Shown: in pieces, positions 1-8,172 of the stretch
Layout of the letters: every line of letters begins with the position of its first letter
Numbering within the stretch: position 1 is the stretch's first letter
Source: Rhodoblastus acidophilus
Lineage (GTDB): Bacteria; Pseudomonadota; Alphaproteobacteria; Rhizobiales; Beijerinckiaceae
DNA length: 64,000 bases
Direction of reading: 5' to 3'
Assembly (NCBI RefSeq): GCF_025961575.1
Contig: NZ_JAOQNX010000023.1
Coordinates: forward strand, 25,764 to 89,763
Position numbers and translations under genes: made by a program
Notes under the pieces: model-generated
Seen by the model: the letters and a program-made list of their open reading frames with translations, nothing else
Databases searched by the model: none
Told to the model about the DNA's origin: nothing

Positions 1-22
1 AAGAATTATTCCGGGCGGCCCG

Positions 23-55
23 GCGTGGATGCCCGGCACGAGGCCGGGCATGACG
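23..55. repeat. Dispersed intergenic palindrome, copy 1
   Basis: The arms ATGCCCGGC (29-37) and GCCGGGCAT (43-51) flank a 5-nt spacer, preceded by GCGTGG and followed by GACG. The same unit recurs near 37.6, 41.05 and 55.7-55.8 kb, so it is a repeat family rather than a gene-specific terminator. It lies beyond the vapC stop. Confidence 0.8.
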
Positions 56-133
56 TCCGCAGGTTGCGTCGGGTTTTAGGCGCGGGGGGAAGGGATGGCA
101 AGGCGGGGTTGGTCGCGTCGGTTTCGGGGGTGT

Positions 134-556
134 TCAACGTTCGCCGACCCAATTCTCAAAGATCAAGCCTTCAACGCGCTCGAATTCGCGCACATTGTTC
201 GTGACCAGCACGCATCCCGCCGCCAATGCATGGCCGGCGATCATGGCGTCGTTGCCGCCGATCGGCGTTCCCTTGGCGGCGAGCGCCCGGCTGATGCGCA
301 TCGCCTGTTCGGCGGCCGAGCGGTCCCAGGGCAGGATGTCGGAGAGGCGGGCGACGAAGGCCGCGACCAAATCCGCATGCCGCGGCGACGCTTTTCGCCC
401 GACGGTTCCGAGCAGCATTTCGTAATAGGTCACGACAGAAATCACGACGCTGTGCTGAGACTCGACGACCGTCTGCAAGCGCTCGAGAACGGCCAGGGGC
501 CGCTCGCGCATGATGTAGGCGCAGATGTTGGTGTCGAGCATGAACACGGCGCTCAT
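134..556 (-). CDS. vapC: PIN-domain ribonuclease toxin (VapC family)
   Basis: 140-residue PIN-domain protein, the usual VapC length. VapC toxins are Mg2+-dependent RNases that cleave tRNA or rRNA when freed from VapB. The metal-binding acidic residues can be placed at D8 (in MLDTN), E46 (in YYEML) and D103 (in GNDAM), followed by the typical VTNN segment near 118-121. Its ATG overlaps the antitoxin stop by 4 bp (ATGA), which indicates translational coupling in a vapB-vapC operon. Family assignment is firm; the RNA target cannot be read from sequence. Confidence 0.93.
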   Translation of the reverse strand: MSAVFMLDTNICAYIMRERPLAVLERLQTVVESQHSVVISVVTYYEMLLGTVGRKASPRHADLVAAFVARLSDILPWDRSAAEQAMRISRALAAKGTPIGGNDAMIAGHALAAGCVLVTNNVREFERVEGLIFENWVGER

Positions 557-792
557 GCGTCGTCATTCAGCGAAAACCGCCCTTCTTCGATCACGTCGGG
601 GCGTTCCCGCAAGAAATCTTCGCCCGCGGCGGGGGCGTCGCGAAATGAGGTCCAGCTTGGACGCAACGGACGCAGAATGATGGCGTCGCCCTGCTTCTCG
701 ATCGTCAATTCGTTGACGCCGGAGAATTCCATATCTTTGGGCAGACGAACCGCCTGGTTCCGATTGTTGCGGAAGATCGATACCGTTCTCAA
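553..792 (-). CDS. vapB: AbrB/MazE-type antitoxin (VapB family)
   Basis: 79-residue antitoxin partner of the PIN toxin. The N-terminal SpoVT/AbrB swapped-hairpin DNA-binding part is visible as NNRNQAVRLPKDMEF, and the C-terminal half would neutralise the toxin. The start chosen is TTG at 792 because AGGAGG sits 5 nt upstream. The longer ATG at 822 has no such site and falls inside the 21-bp palindrome that is likely the operator. The gene ends in a 4-bp overlap with vapC. Confidence 0.9.
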   Translation of the reverse strand: MRTVSIFRNNRNQAVRLPKDMEFSGVNELTIEKQGDAIILRPLRPSWTSFRDAPAAGEDFLRERPDVIEEGRFSLNDDA

Positions 793-817
793 CGCCGCCT
801 CCTGCTGGAGGTGATAT

Positions 818-838
818 AGCATATGCCAGGCATATGCT
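818..838. promoter_or_regulatory. Perfect 21-bp palindrome, probable VapBC operator
   Basis: AGCATATGCC (818-827), one central base, then GGCATATGCT (829-838): 10-bp perfect arms. It lies 25 bp upstream of the vapB TTG start. AbrB-type VapB dimers and VapBC complexes bind such palindromes to repress their own operon, so this is the expected autoregulatory site. Confidence 0.75.
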
Positions 839-854
839 CAAGGCGCGCCGCGCT

Positions 855-1103
855 CTATCCGCCCGTCATCGGCGGGAAGAAGGCGATTTCGCTGACGCCC
901 GCGATGGCCGTATCCGGCTTGGCGTGGCGCTTGTCCAGCGCGACGCGGGCGAGGCCGCTGGAAAACACCGCTTCGTAAATCTCGTCGCGTTTGGCGAGGA
1001 ACGAAATCACGTCGGCCACCGTCCGCGCTTCGGGCGGCAGCTCAAGGTCTTCCTCGGTCAGGCCCAAGCGCTCACGCAGCGAGGCGAAATAGACGACCTT
1101 CAC
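855..1103 (-). CDS. moaD: Molybdopterin synthase sulfur-carrier subunit MoaD
   Basis: 82-residue ubiquitin-fold protein. The C-terminal Gly-Gly (PPMTGG) is adenylated and thiocarboxylated, then donates sulfur to precursor Z within the MoaD2-MoaE2 molybdopterin synthase. The start is GTG at 1103, overlapping the pgsA stop by 4 bp (GTGA), and the product begins VKVVYFASLRERLGL. The partner gene moaE is about 11 kb away at 12.0-12.5 kb. Coupling to pgsA is seen in other alphaproteobacteria and has no obvious biochemical meaning. Confidence 0.93.
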   Translation of the reverse strand: MKVVYFASLRERLGLTEEDLELPPEARTVADVISFLAKRDEIYEAVFSSGLARVALDKRHAKPDTAIAGVSEIAFFPPMTGG

Positions 1104-1657
1104 TCTTCCACCACATATTTGACCCCGGCCTTGAAATAATCGAAGCCGGTGTAGAGGGTGAGCAGCGCCGAAATCCACAAAAGGAACAGGCCGATCTGCA
1201 CCGTGCCGGGCAAGACCAGCTCGCCCGCGCGGCCCGCGATCAGGAAGCCCAGGGCGATCAGCTGCACCGTGGTCTTCCATTTGGCCACCGCCGAGACCGG
1301 CACAGGCACTTTCAAATCCGCTAGGAATTCGCGCAGGCCGGAGACCAGAATTTCGCGGCACAGGATGATGATCGCCGCCCACAGCGACCAGCTTTTTATG
1401 GTGCCGTCCGCGACCAGAATCATCAGCACCGCCGACACCAGCAGTTTGTCGGCGATCGGGTCGAGCATGCGGCCGAGCGCCGACTGCTGGTCCCAGATGC
1501 GGGCGAGATAGCCGTCGAAGAAATCGGTGATCGCCGCCAGCGTGAACAGGCCGAGGGCCGTCCAGCGCAAGGCGTATTCGTCGGGCCAGAACAGGCAGGC
1601 CACCACCGCCGGGACGATCACCACCCGGCCGAAAGTGAGGATGTTCGGCAGGTTCAT
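1100..1657 (-). CDS. pgsA: CDP-diacylglycerol-glycerol-3-phosphate 3-phosphatidyltransferase
   Basis: 185-residue inner-membrane enzyme that makes phosphatidylglycerol phosphate from CDP-diacylglycerol and glycerol-3-phosphate, the committed step toward phosphatidylglycerol and cardiolipin. The CDP-alcohol phosphotransferase motif is complete: D45-FF-D48-G49, then AR, G, D66 and D70. The remainder is four to five hydrophobic helices. The start is placed at the ATG beginning MNLPNILTFGR, which is typical of the family; an in-frame ATG at 1693 would add 12 residues of non-conserved sequence. It overlaps moaD by 4 bp. Confidence 0.95.
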   Translation of the reverse strand: MNLPNILTFGRVVIVPAVVACLFWPDEYALRWTALGLFTLAAITDFFDGYLARIWDQQSALGRMLDPIADKLLVSAVLMILVADGTIKSWSLWAAIIILCREILVSGLREFLADLKVPVPVSAVAKWKTTVQLIALGFLIAGRAGELVLPGTVQIGLFLLWISALLTLYTGFDYFKAGVKYVVEE

Positions 1658-1777
1658 GGTGCGGGCGCGCGGGCGAGCGGCGTTGACGGTCATAGAGCGA
1701 GGAACACCTTTTTCGCGCGCGACGTCAAGAAAGAAAACAGTCACATCCGGCGGGAACTTCGCTCCAGCGCGGCCGGT

Positions 1778-2452
1778 TCAGCGCACCCCCAAAAACCGCT
1801 CCGCCAGTCCGATCAGCGGGTTGGTCAGGGGGGCCAGGGTTTTGCGCGCCTCGTCCAGACGATGCGTCAACATCTTGCCGCGCTCAAGCTCCTTGTCGAG
1901 CGCCGCCATGGTCCTGGCGAGGTCCTCGCTTTCGTCGGAGAGCCAGACATGGAAGACCCGCGACCACGCCATGGCGAGGCCTTGCAGTTTTACGGAGCCC
2001 AGCGGGCCCTCGCTGCTGCCGCCCGCGGCTTCGAGCATGAAACGCATGGAATTGACCGCGAGCCTGTTGATCTCGGCCAGCGCCAGGGGATCGCGCATCG
2101 CCCAGGCGTAAATGCTGTCCAGCGCGGTCTTGTAAGGCTTTAAGGCGTCGAAGCGGCGCATGAGCACGTCGAACAGCCGGTCCTTGACGCTCTCCGCGGC
2201 GAGGTCGTCGGTGGTCTCTTCGAGCACGATGCGGTCGATGCGGCGGGAAAAGCCGCCGAGAATCGCGCCCTTGGACGGGAAGGCGTCGCGGAACTGCGCC
2301 AGGGACAGTCCGGCTTCCTCGGCGACATCGGCGAGGGTGATGTCGGTCCAGGGCCGCTGCGCCGCCAGCGCCATCAGCGCGTCGATCGCGCGGTCGCGCG
2401 GGTTGTGCGACTTGTGATCGCCCTCGTCGTCCCTGTGCTTTTTCGAGTTCAT
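1778..2452 (-). CDS. TetR/AcrR-family transcriptional regulator
   Basis: 224 residues. An N-terminal TetR helix-turn-helix spans about residues 18-65 (DRAIDALMALAAQ, DITLADVAEEAGLS, then FPSKGAIL), followed by an all-helical ligand/dimer domain. The C-terminal part (alternating acidic and basic helices, SDESEDLARTMAALDKELER) resembles the TetR/COQ9-like proteins common in alphaproteobacteria, but the effector is unknown. The gene stands alone, with a repeat separating it from proC. Confidence 0.85.
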   Translation of the reverse strand: MNSKKHRDDEGDHKSHNPRDRAIDALMALAAQRPWTDITLADVAEEAGLSLAQFRDAFPSKGAILGGFSRRIDRIVLEETTDDLAAESVKDRLFDVLMRRFDALKPYKTALDSIYAWAMRDPLALAEINRLAVNSMRFMLEAAGGSSEGPLGSVKLQGLAMAWSRVFHVWLSDESEDLARTMAALDKELERGKMLTHRLDEARKTLAPLTNPLIGLAERFLGVR

Positions 2453-2547
2453 GACCGGTCTCCTCGCCGAAAAATGGGGTCGTGCGGGGCGAGACGCAAG
2501 CCTGGAGTTTTTGCGCAGGTTCCTTTCGGGAAGATGCGCTGGAGCCT

Positions 2548-2580
2548 CCCCGGGTCAAGCCCGGGGCGGGCATGACGTCC
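2548..2580. repeat. GC-rich palindrome between proC and the tetR-type gene
   Basis: CCCCGGG (2548-2554), 5-nt spacer, CCCGGGG (2560-2566), followed by CGGGCATGACGTCC, which matches the tail of the repeat at position 23-58. It could also end proC transcription on the minus strand, though no T-run follows. Confidence 0.6.
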
Positions 2581-2584
2581 GGGG

Positions 2585-3391
2585 TTAGCCGGACAAGTCC
2601 TCGGCGCGCTGGCGCGCCGCCGCCGTGGCGCGCGCCATCAGCGCGGTCAGGCCTTCGTCCGCCATTAACACGTCGAGCGCGGCCTGGGTGGTGCCGCCCG
2701 GCGAAGTGACGTTTTTCCGCAAAATCTCGGCGGAGGTTTCGGGCTGGCGGAACAACAGTTCGCCGGAGCCTTCGACCGTGGCGCGGGCGAGCCGCAGGGC
2801 GAGATCCGGGGGGAGGCCGAGTTCGGCTCCCGCTTGGGCCAGGGCCTCGACCAGATGGAAAACATAGGCCGGGCCCGAGCCGGAAATGGCGGTGACCGCG
2901 TCGATCAGCGATTCGCGCTCGACCCATTCGACGCCGCCGACGCCCGACAACAAGAATTCCGCCTTGGCGCGCTGGTCGGCGCTCACGGACTCGTTGGCGT
3001 AGACGCCGGTGACGCCGCGTCCGATCGCCGCGGGCGTATTGGGCATGGCGCGCAGGATGGCGGAAACCGGCAGGCGCGCGGCGAGATTGGCGACCGTCTT
3101 GCCAGCGAGGATCGACAGCAAAAACGTGTCGCGGCCGAACAAAGCCGAAATCCCCGACGCCACCGAATCCAGAACCTGCGGCTTGACCGCCAGGACCACG
3201 GCTTCGGCTGCGGCATGCGGCGGGTTCAGGGCAAATCCTTTTTCCGCCGCCAGGGTTTTCAGGGCGTCCGACGGGGCGGGGTCGTAAACGTTGACGCGCG
3301 CGGGGGCGAAGCCAGCTGCAAGCCAGCCGCCGAGCAGGGCCGAGCCCATTTTGCCGCCGCCCACCAGCGCCAGGGAATGCGGCGCGCTCAT
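2585..3391 (-). CDS. proC: Pyrroline-5-carboxylate reductase
   Basis: 268 residues. It catalyses the last step of proline synthesis, NAD(P)H reduction of 1-pyrroline-5-carboxylate. The N-terminal Rossmann motif is VGGGKMGSALLGGW (residues 10-23). The C-terminal dimerisation/active-site part carries AISGSGPAY and the family signature around TSPGGTTQAAL. The start is the ATG giving MSAPHSLALVGGG; it overlaps the stop of the upstream YbjN gene by 4 bp, so the two are co-translated. A longer open frame upstream is not conserved. Confidence 0.96.
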   Translation of the reverse strand: MSAPHSLALVGGGKMGSALLGGWLAAGFAPARVNVYDPAPSDALKTLAAEKGFALNPPHAAAEAVVLAVKPQVLDSVASGISALFGRDTFLLSILAGKTVANLAARLPVSAILRAMPNTPAAIGRGVTGVYANESVSADQRAKAEFLLSGVGGVEWVERESLIDAVTAISGSGPAYVFHLVEALAQAGAELGLPPDLALRLARATVEGSGELLFRQPETSAEILRKNVTSPGGTTQAALDVLMADEGLTALMARATAAARQRAEDLSG

Positions 3392-3891
3392 GCTTCGCCG
3401 CGCGTCTCGAACAGGGCGCTCGACAGCGCCTCTTCCGCCGTCTTGCCGGCCCAGACCACGAACTGGAACGCCTGATAATAGCGTTCGCAGGCGTCGAGCG
3501 CGGCCGACAGCATGGCTTCGCACTGGATCATGCTGGCCTGGACGCCGCCGGCGAGCGGCAGCGCATGGCGGAACATCACCACGCCGTCCTTCGACCAGAC
3601 GTCGAAATGGCCGATCCACATCTGCTCGTTGATCTTCGAAACCAGACGCGCGGTTTCGGCCCGTCGCCGCTCCGGAACCTTTAAGTCGAACGCGCAGCCC
3701 AGATGCAGGGCCTCGCATTCGCCGAGCCACGTGAACGCAATATTGTAATCCGCCCACGAGCCCGCGACGGCCAGCGAAATCTCGTCCGCGTCGTCGCGGT
3801 CAAAAGTCCAGTCTTTCAAACAGGCGAGCCGTTCGATCACATCGACCGGATGTTCAATTCTCTCGCCATGGTCCAGTTCAGTAAGCAGCAT
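3388..3891 (-). CDS. YbjN-domain protein
   Basis: 167 residues starting at MLLTELDHGERIEHPVD. The fold family (YbjN, related to type III secretion chaperones) is recognised from the alternating segments around DWTFDRDDADEISLAVAG and the helical tail. In alphaproteobacteria this gene commonly precedes proC, as here with a 4-bp overlap. Molecular function is unknown; E. coli YbjN affects motility and stress responses. The 256 bp upstream (3892-4147) holds no gene. Confidence 0.75.
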   Translation of the reverse strand: MLLTELDHGERIEHPVDVIERLACLKDWTFDRDDADEISLAVAGSWADYNIAFTWLGECEALHLGCAFDLKVPERRRAETARLVSKINEQMWIGHFDVWSKDGVVMFRHALPLAGGVQASMIQCEAMLSAALDACERYYQAFQFVVWAGKTAEEALSSALFETRGEA

Positions 3892-4147
3892 TGATCGTTT
3901 CCGGCGCGCTGTGCGCGAAGGAGGGACAGACTGGCTATACTCGCGCCGATACTTTGTTGCCGCGCAGAACCCCGTGGCCACGCGGGAGAGCGGGGCGCGG
4001 GGCGGCGGCGAATCACCTGATGGGTTCAATATAGCTGCATTGAACCCGAAGGTGAATCGTCCCTAACGGCAGGACCAAACTGCTGGATTCGCGCTGCTTC
4101 GTCTACGCTGTCATAAAAAAGTCCACAGCTATCCTATAGTCAGCGTT

Positions 4148-4420
4148 TCAGGCGTCGCTCTCGCCGGCGGGTTTGGCGGCCAGTTTCGCCTCCAGTTCGG
4201 CGACGCGCTTTTCCAGGGAATCATTGGCGTTGCGCGCGGCGATGGCCATGTCGCGCACGGCTTCGAATTCCTCGCGGGTGACAATGTCCATGGTGGACAA
4301 CAGCCGCTCCACCTGCGCCCGGATCATCGCTTCCGCTTCCTTGCCGATGGTCTTGGCGGCGCCGGCGGCGTCATTGAACAAGCGGGACATATCGTCGAAA
4401 ATACGGGGGCGTTCCTGCAT
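4148..4420 (-). CDS. ubiK: Ubiquinone-biosynthesis accessory factor UbiK-like (BMFP)
   Basis: 90-residue predominantly helical protein of the membrane-fusogenic YqiC/BMFP family. A C-terminal coiled coil (residues 45-82, TREEFEAVRDMAIAARNAN then LEKRVAELEAKLA) mediates trimerisation. In E. coli, UbiK helps UbiJ assemble the soluble Ubi complex, and that role is inferred here. The ATG start at 4420 has GGAG 6 nt upstream; a TTG four codons earlier is less likely. It is divergent from lgt, the usual arrangement in alphaproteobacteria. Confidence 0.82.
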   Translation of the reverse strand: MQERPRIFDDMSRLFNDAAGAAKTIGKEAEAMIRAQVERLLSTMDIVTREEFEAVRDMAIAARNANDSLEKRVAELEAKLAAKPAGESDA

Positions 4421-4587
4421 GGCGGGCTCCAAATTCTGATCCGGTTCAGATGGGGCTTTTCCGAGGGCAAAGCAAGTTTTTCGCGCGAGCTTCGCAAAAG
4501 CGGCCTAAGCTGGCCGCGCCGCGGGCTTGAGTCGCGCCGCGGCTTGTTTCCGGGTGACTTTTCGGTCGTATGCGCTAGGGATCGGTC

Positions 4588-5424
4588 ATGCTCTACGTCC
4601 TTCCCTATCCCGTCATTGATCCGGTCATGGTCCAACTCGGGCCTTTGCCCATTCGCTGGTATGCCTTGAGCTACATCGTTTCGCTGGTCATCGGCTGGCT
4701 GATCGCGCGCCGGCTGGTGACGCGCGACGCGCTGTGGGGAGCGGTGGCGCGGCCCTCTGCGCAGAGCCTCGACGACCTCCTGGTCTATGTGGCGCTCGGC
4801 GCCGTGCTCGGCGGGCGGCTGTTCTATGTGCTGTTCTACAATTTCTCCTATTTTCTCGCCAATCCGCTGGAGATCCCGGCGGTCTGGCTGGGCGGCATGT
4901 CGTTTCACGGCGGCATGACCGGCGCGGCGTTCGGGGCGTTTTTGTTCGCGCGGCGCGAAAAAGTTTTGTTTCTGTCCGTGGGCGATCTGGTCTGTTCCGT
5001 CGCGCCGATCGGGCTTTTTCTTGGGCGGCTCGCCAATTTCATCAAGCCGGAGCTGTGGGGGCGCCCGACCGATGTGCCCTGGGCCATGGTGTTTCCCGGC
5101 GCCGGACCCGATCCGCGCCATCCCAGCCAGCTTTATGAGGCGGGGCTCGAGGGGATCGCTTTGGGCCTGCTGATGCTCGTCGCGGCGCGCGCCGGCGCGT
5201 TCAAGCGGCCGGGGCTGACCAGCGGGCTGTTCCTGACGGGATATGCGGCGGCGCGGATTTTCTGCGAGTTTTTCCGCGAGCCCGATCCGCAACTGGGCTT
5301 TCTGTTCGGCGGCGCCACCATGGGGATGCTGCTGTCGGCGCCGCTCGCTCTGGCCGGCGTCGCGCTGATCGTCTTTGCTTTGCGTCGGAATCGTTTTGCG
5401 CGTTTGGAGGCGAACCATGGATGA
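4588..5424 (+). CDS. lgt: Prolipoprotein diacylglyceryl transferase
   Basis: 278-residue polytopic inner-membrane enzyme that moves diacylglycerol from phosphatidylglycerol to the lipobox cysteine of prolipoproteins. Seven hydrophobic segments are visible. Key motifs are SFHGGMTGA (H107) and the Lgt signature GRLANFIKPELWGR (146-159), followed by HPSQLYEA. It is the first gene of a tight operon with the MidA-type methyltransferase (8-bp overlap) and pgeF. Its substrates in this window include the BcsN lipoprotein. Confidence 0.97.
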   Translation: MLYVLPYPVIDPVMVQLGPLPIRWYALSYIVSLVIGWLIARRLVTRDALWGAVARPSAQSLDDLLVYVALGAVLGGRLFYVLFYNFSYFLANPLEIPAVWLGGMSFHGGMTGAAFGAFLFARREKVLFLSVGDLVCSVAPIGLFLGRLANFIKPELWGRPTDVPWAMVFPGAGPDPRHPSQLYEAGLEGIALGLLMLVAARAGAFKRPGLTSGLFLTGYAAARIFCEFFREPDPQLGFLFGGATMGMLLSAPLALAGVALIVFALRRNRFARLEANHG

Positions 5425-6544
5425 TGCGCGCGACTCCGACGCTCACGCCCCCGGCGACCTCTTGGACGACATCCGCGACATCATCATCCATGACGGCCCG
5501 ATCTCGGTCGAGCGCTTCATGGCGCTGGCGCTGACCCATCCGACCAAGGGCTATTATACCGCCCGCGATCCGTTCGGCGCCGCCGGCGACTTCACCACCT
5601 CGCCGGAAATCTCGCAAATGTTCGGCGAGCTGGTCGGGCTGTGGGCGGCCGATTTCTGGGAGCGCATCGGCGCGCCCGCCCAGGTGCGGCTGGTCGAACT
5701 CGGGCCGGGGCGCGGCGCGCTCATGTCCGATTTTTTGCGCGCGGCGCGGGTGGCGCCGGGGTTTTTCGCCGCGCTCGACGTGCATCTGGTCGAGGCCAGC
5801 CCCAAACTCGCGGATCGGCAGAGCGAGGCGCTGGCCTCGTGCGGGCGTCCGGTGAGCTGGCATCGCACCATCGACGACATTCCGCCTGGACCGGCTTTGT
5901 TCATCGCCAACGAGTTTTTCGACGCCCTGCCGGTGCGCCATTTCATGAAGACGCATGAGGGCTGGCGCGAACGCTTGATCGGCCTCGACGACGACGGGCG
6001 CCTCGCCTTCGGGCTCGGACCGGAGGTCGAGCCTTTTCTGCGCGCCGAGGCGGAGGAGGGGGCGATCCTCGAAATCAATGTGGCGGCGCAGCGGGTGATG
6101 TCGCAGATCGCGTCGCGCATCGTCGAACAAAATGGCGGCTTGCTGGCCTTCGACTATGGCTATCTGCAAACCGGCTTCGGCGAGACCTTGCAGGCGATCC
6201 GGGCGCATCAGTTCGTCGATCCCCTTGATGAGCCGGGGCTCGCCGACCTCACCACCCATGTCGATTTCGCCGCGCTGTCGCGCGCCGCCCATGCCGCGCA
6301 TGCGCAGGTTCATGGGCCGGTGACCCAGGGCGATTTTCTGGTGAATATCGGCATTGTCGAGCGCGCCGAGGCTTTGCAGGGGCGCGCCAATTCGGACCAG
6401 AAGACCCAGATCGACACCGCTTTGGGGCGGCTGACCGATATGAGCGAGACCGGCATGGGGGCCATGTTCAAGGTTTTGGCGGTGACGCGCCGGGGCGTGG
6501 CCGGACTGCCGGGTTTTGAGGGAACGCATGACGGGACAGATTGA
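5417..6544 (+). CDS. SAM-dependent methyltransferase, MidA/NDUFAF7 family
   Basis: 375 residues. A class I methyltransferase with SAM-binding loop VELGPGRGALMSD (about 93-105) and the family-specific segment around TSPEISQMFGE. The mitochondrial homologue NDUFAF7 methylates an arginine of complex I subunit NDUFS2, so a complex I assembly role is plausible but unproven in bacteria. The ATG start has GGAGG 6 nt upstream and overlaps the lgt end by 8 bp. Its own 3' end overlaps pgeF by 17 bp. Confidence 0.9.
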   Translation: MDDARDSDAHAPGDLLDDIRDIIIHDGPISVERFMALALTHPTKGYYTARDPFGAAGDFTTSPEISQMFGELVGLWAADFWERIGAPAQVRLVELGPGRGALMSDFLRAARVAPGFFAALDVHLVEASPKLADRQSEALASCGRPVSWHRTIDDIPPGPALFIANEFFDALPVRHFMKTHEGWRERLIGLDDDGRLAFGLGPEVEPFLRAEAEEGAILEINVAAQRVMSQIASRIVEQNGGLLAFDYGYLQTGFGETLQAIRAHQFVDPLDEPGLADLTTHVDFAALSRAAHAAHAQVHGPVTQGDFLVNIGIVERAEALQGRANSDQKTQIDTALGRLTDMSETGMGAMFKVLAVTRRGVAGLPGFEGTHDGTD

Positions 6545-7304
6545 GGCGATCCAGGCGCAGGCGCTCGACGGCGTGCGCCACGGTTTTTTCACGCGGCGGG
6601 GCGGCGTGTCCAGGGGCGTTTACGCGTCGCTGAACGGCGGCGTCGGCTCGCAGGACGATCCCGCCGCCGTGGCGGAGAACCGCGCGCGCATGGCTGGTTT
6701 TTTGGGGGTCGCCGCGGAAAATTTTCTGGTGCCTTACCAAATCCATTCGGCGGATGCTTTGGCTGTTTCCGGGCCTTGGGCGCCCGAGGCGCGGCCGCGC
6801 TGCGACGGGCTGGTGACGGCGACCCCCGGCCTCGGGCTTGGCGTCACCGGCGCCGATTGCGGCGTGCTGCTGATGGCCGACGCCCAGGCGGGGGTGATCG
6901 GCGCCGCCCATTCCGGCTGGAAGGGGGCGCTGACCGGCATGGTCGAGGCTTTGGTCGCCGCCATGGAGGGTTTGGGCGCGCGGCGCGAAAATATCGCCGG
7001 CGCGCTGGGGCCGACCATTGCGCAAAAATCCTACGAGGTGGGGCCTGAATTTTATGCGCGCTTCCTCTCGGAGGATCTGAGTTTCGGGCGCTTCTTCCTG
7101 CCGTCCGTGACGGCGGGGCATTTCATGTTCGACCTGCCCGGCCTGATCGGCAAGCGGGTGGAGCGCGCGGGGATCGGGCGATTCGAAAACCTGCGGCTCG
7201 ACACTTATTCGGACGAGGAACGGTTCTTTTCCTATCGCCGGGCCACCCATCGCCAGGAGCCGGATTACGGGCGGCTGGTGGCGGGGATTTCGCTGCCGGC
7301 GTAA
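6528..7304 (+). CDS. pgeF: Peptidoglycan editing factor PgeF (YfiH family)
   Basis: 258 residues. PgeF is a Zn/Cu-dependent hydrolase of the multicopper-polyphenol-oxidase-like fold that removes mis-incorporated L-serine from UDP-MurNAc precursors. Metal ligands are placed at H73 (in YQIHSAD), C111 (in GADCGVLL) and H128 (in AAHSGWKG). The ATG at 6528 lies inside the 3' end of the methyltransferase gene, giving a translationally coupled lgt-midA-pgeF operon that ends in the hairpin at 7318. Confidence 0.93.
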   Translation: MTGQIEAIQAQALDGVRHGFFTRRGGVSRGVYASLNGGVGSQDDPAAVAENRARMAGFLGVAAENFLVPYQIHSADALAVSGPWAPEARPRCDGLVTATPGLGLGVTGADCGVLLMADAQAGVIGAAHSGWKGALTGMVEALVAAMEGLGARRENIAGALGPTIAQKSYEVGPEFYARFLSEDLSFGRFFLPSVTAGHFMFDLPGLIGKRVERAGIGRFENLRLDTYSDEERFFSYRRATHRQEPDYGRLVAGISLPA

Positions 7305-7317
7305 CGGCCGCGGCAAG

Positions 7318-7340
7318 CCCGGCGCGAGCGCCGGGGTTTA
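7318..7340 (+). terminator. Hairpin terminator of the lgt-midA-pgeF operon
   Basis: CCCGGCGC (7318-7325), 2-nt turn, GCGCCGGG (7328-7335), then G and TTTAT. It is 13 bp past the pgeF stop. The T-run is short, so termination may be partial. Confidence 0.6.
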
Positions 7341-7380
7341 TGAGGCGAGCGCGCGCCGCCCGTCTGGAATGAGGGACGTC

Positions 7381-7725
7381 ATGGCTCTTCAAATCAATAC
7401 TTATGCCGCGCTTGGCGTCGCGATCACGCTCGAAGTGGTCGCGACCACGAATTTGCAGCTGTCGGAGCAGATGACCAAGCTTGTTCCGACCGTCATCATG
7501 GCGATCTGTTATATTGGAAGCTTCTATTTCCTTTCGATCGCCCTGCGGACCATCCCGATCGGCATCGCCTATGCGATCTGGAGCGGGCTTGGCATCGTGC
7601 TGATTTCCGCCATCGGCTATTTCCGGTTCCGGCAGGTTCTCGATCTGCCCGGGATGATCGGCGTCGGCCTGATCGTGCTCGGCGTCGTCGTCGCCAATGT
7701 GTTTTCGAAATCCATGACCCATTGA
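7381..7725 (+). CDS. Small multidrug resistance (SMR) efflux protein
   Basis: 114 residues with four transmembrane helices, the full length of EmrE-type proton-coupled drug antiporters. The essential membrane glutamate is E18 (ITLEVVATT, equivalent to EmrE Glu14), and the aromatic-box tryptophan lies in IAYAIWSGLG. The W-S-G motif places it closer to the EmrE/EbrA drug type than the guanidinium (Gdx/SugE) type. The ATG at 7381 is preferred over the in-frame ATG four codons upstream because GAGG lies about 6 nt before it. Confidence 0.92.
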   Translation: MALQINTYAALGVAITLEVVATTNLQLSEQMTKLVPTVIMAICYIGSFYFLSIALRTIPIGIAYAIWSGLGIVLISAIGYFRFRQVLDLPGMIGVGLIVLGVVVANVFSKSMTH

Positions 7726-7743
7726 GGGCAAGCGGGAGCGCCC

Positions 7744-8151
7744 ATGTCCATCGTCAGGAGTTTTTGGATCGCCAGCGTCGTCGCGGCCTCGCTCGGCCTT
7801 GGCGTGACGGCGGCGCAGGCGCGACGCGCGCTGCCATTGCAGGAGGGGCTCTATGTCGAGGCGGCGCGGGCTTGTCCCACGCAGACGCTGCGGCGGATTT
7901 CCATGCCGCATCTGATTTTTAGGGATGGCGCCTTCGACGATGGCCATAGGGTCTGGCGCATAAGGGCGGTCCGGCGGTTCGAAGGCGCTTTTTTCGTGAC
8001 CCTGGCCCGCGCGGCCGATGGCGGCGCTCATGGCCATAGGACCTCCGTGATTTGGCGGATCACCGTCGCCAATCCCAGCCATTTTTCGCTCAGCGGCCGG
8101 GACCACGGACATGATTGGAGCGGTCGCTACCGCTTGTGCGGCGGCGCCTGA
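7744..8151 (+). CDS. Secreted protein of unknown function
   Basis: 135 residues. A clear Sec signal peptide (basic start, hydrophobic IASVVAASLGLGVTAAQA) predicts cleavage after residue 26. The mature part has two cysteines (in ARACPTQ and YRLCGG), so a periplasmic disulfide is possible, and it is rich in His and Arg. No family was recognised. It follows the SMR gene by 18 bp on the same strand and may be co-transcribed with it. Confidence 0.6.
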   Translation: MSIVRSFWIASVVAASLGLGVTAAQARRALPLQEGLYVEAARACPTQTLRRISMPHLIFRDGAFDDGHRVWRIRAVRRFEGAFFVTLARAADGGAHGHRTSVIWRITVANPSHFSLSGRDHGHDWSGRYRLCGGA

Positions 8152-8172
8152 GCGCCGCCGCCTCGGCTTTGG

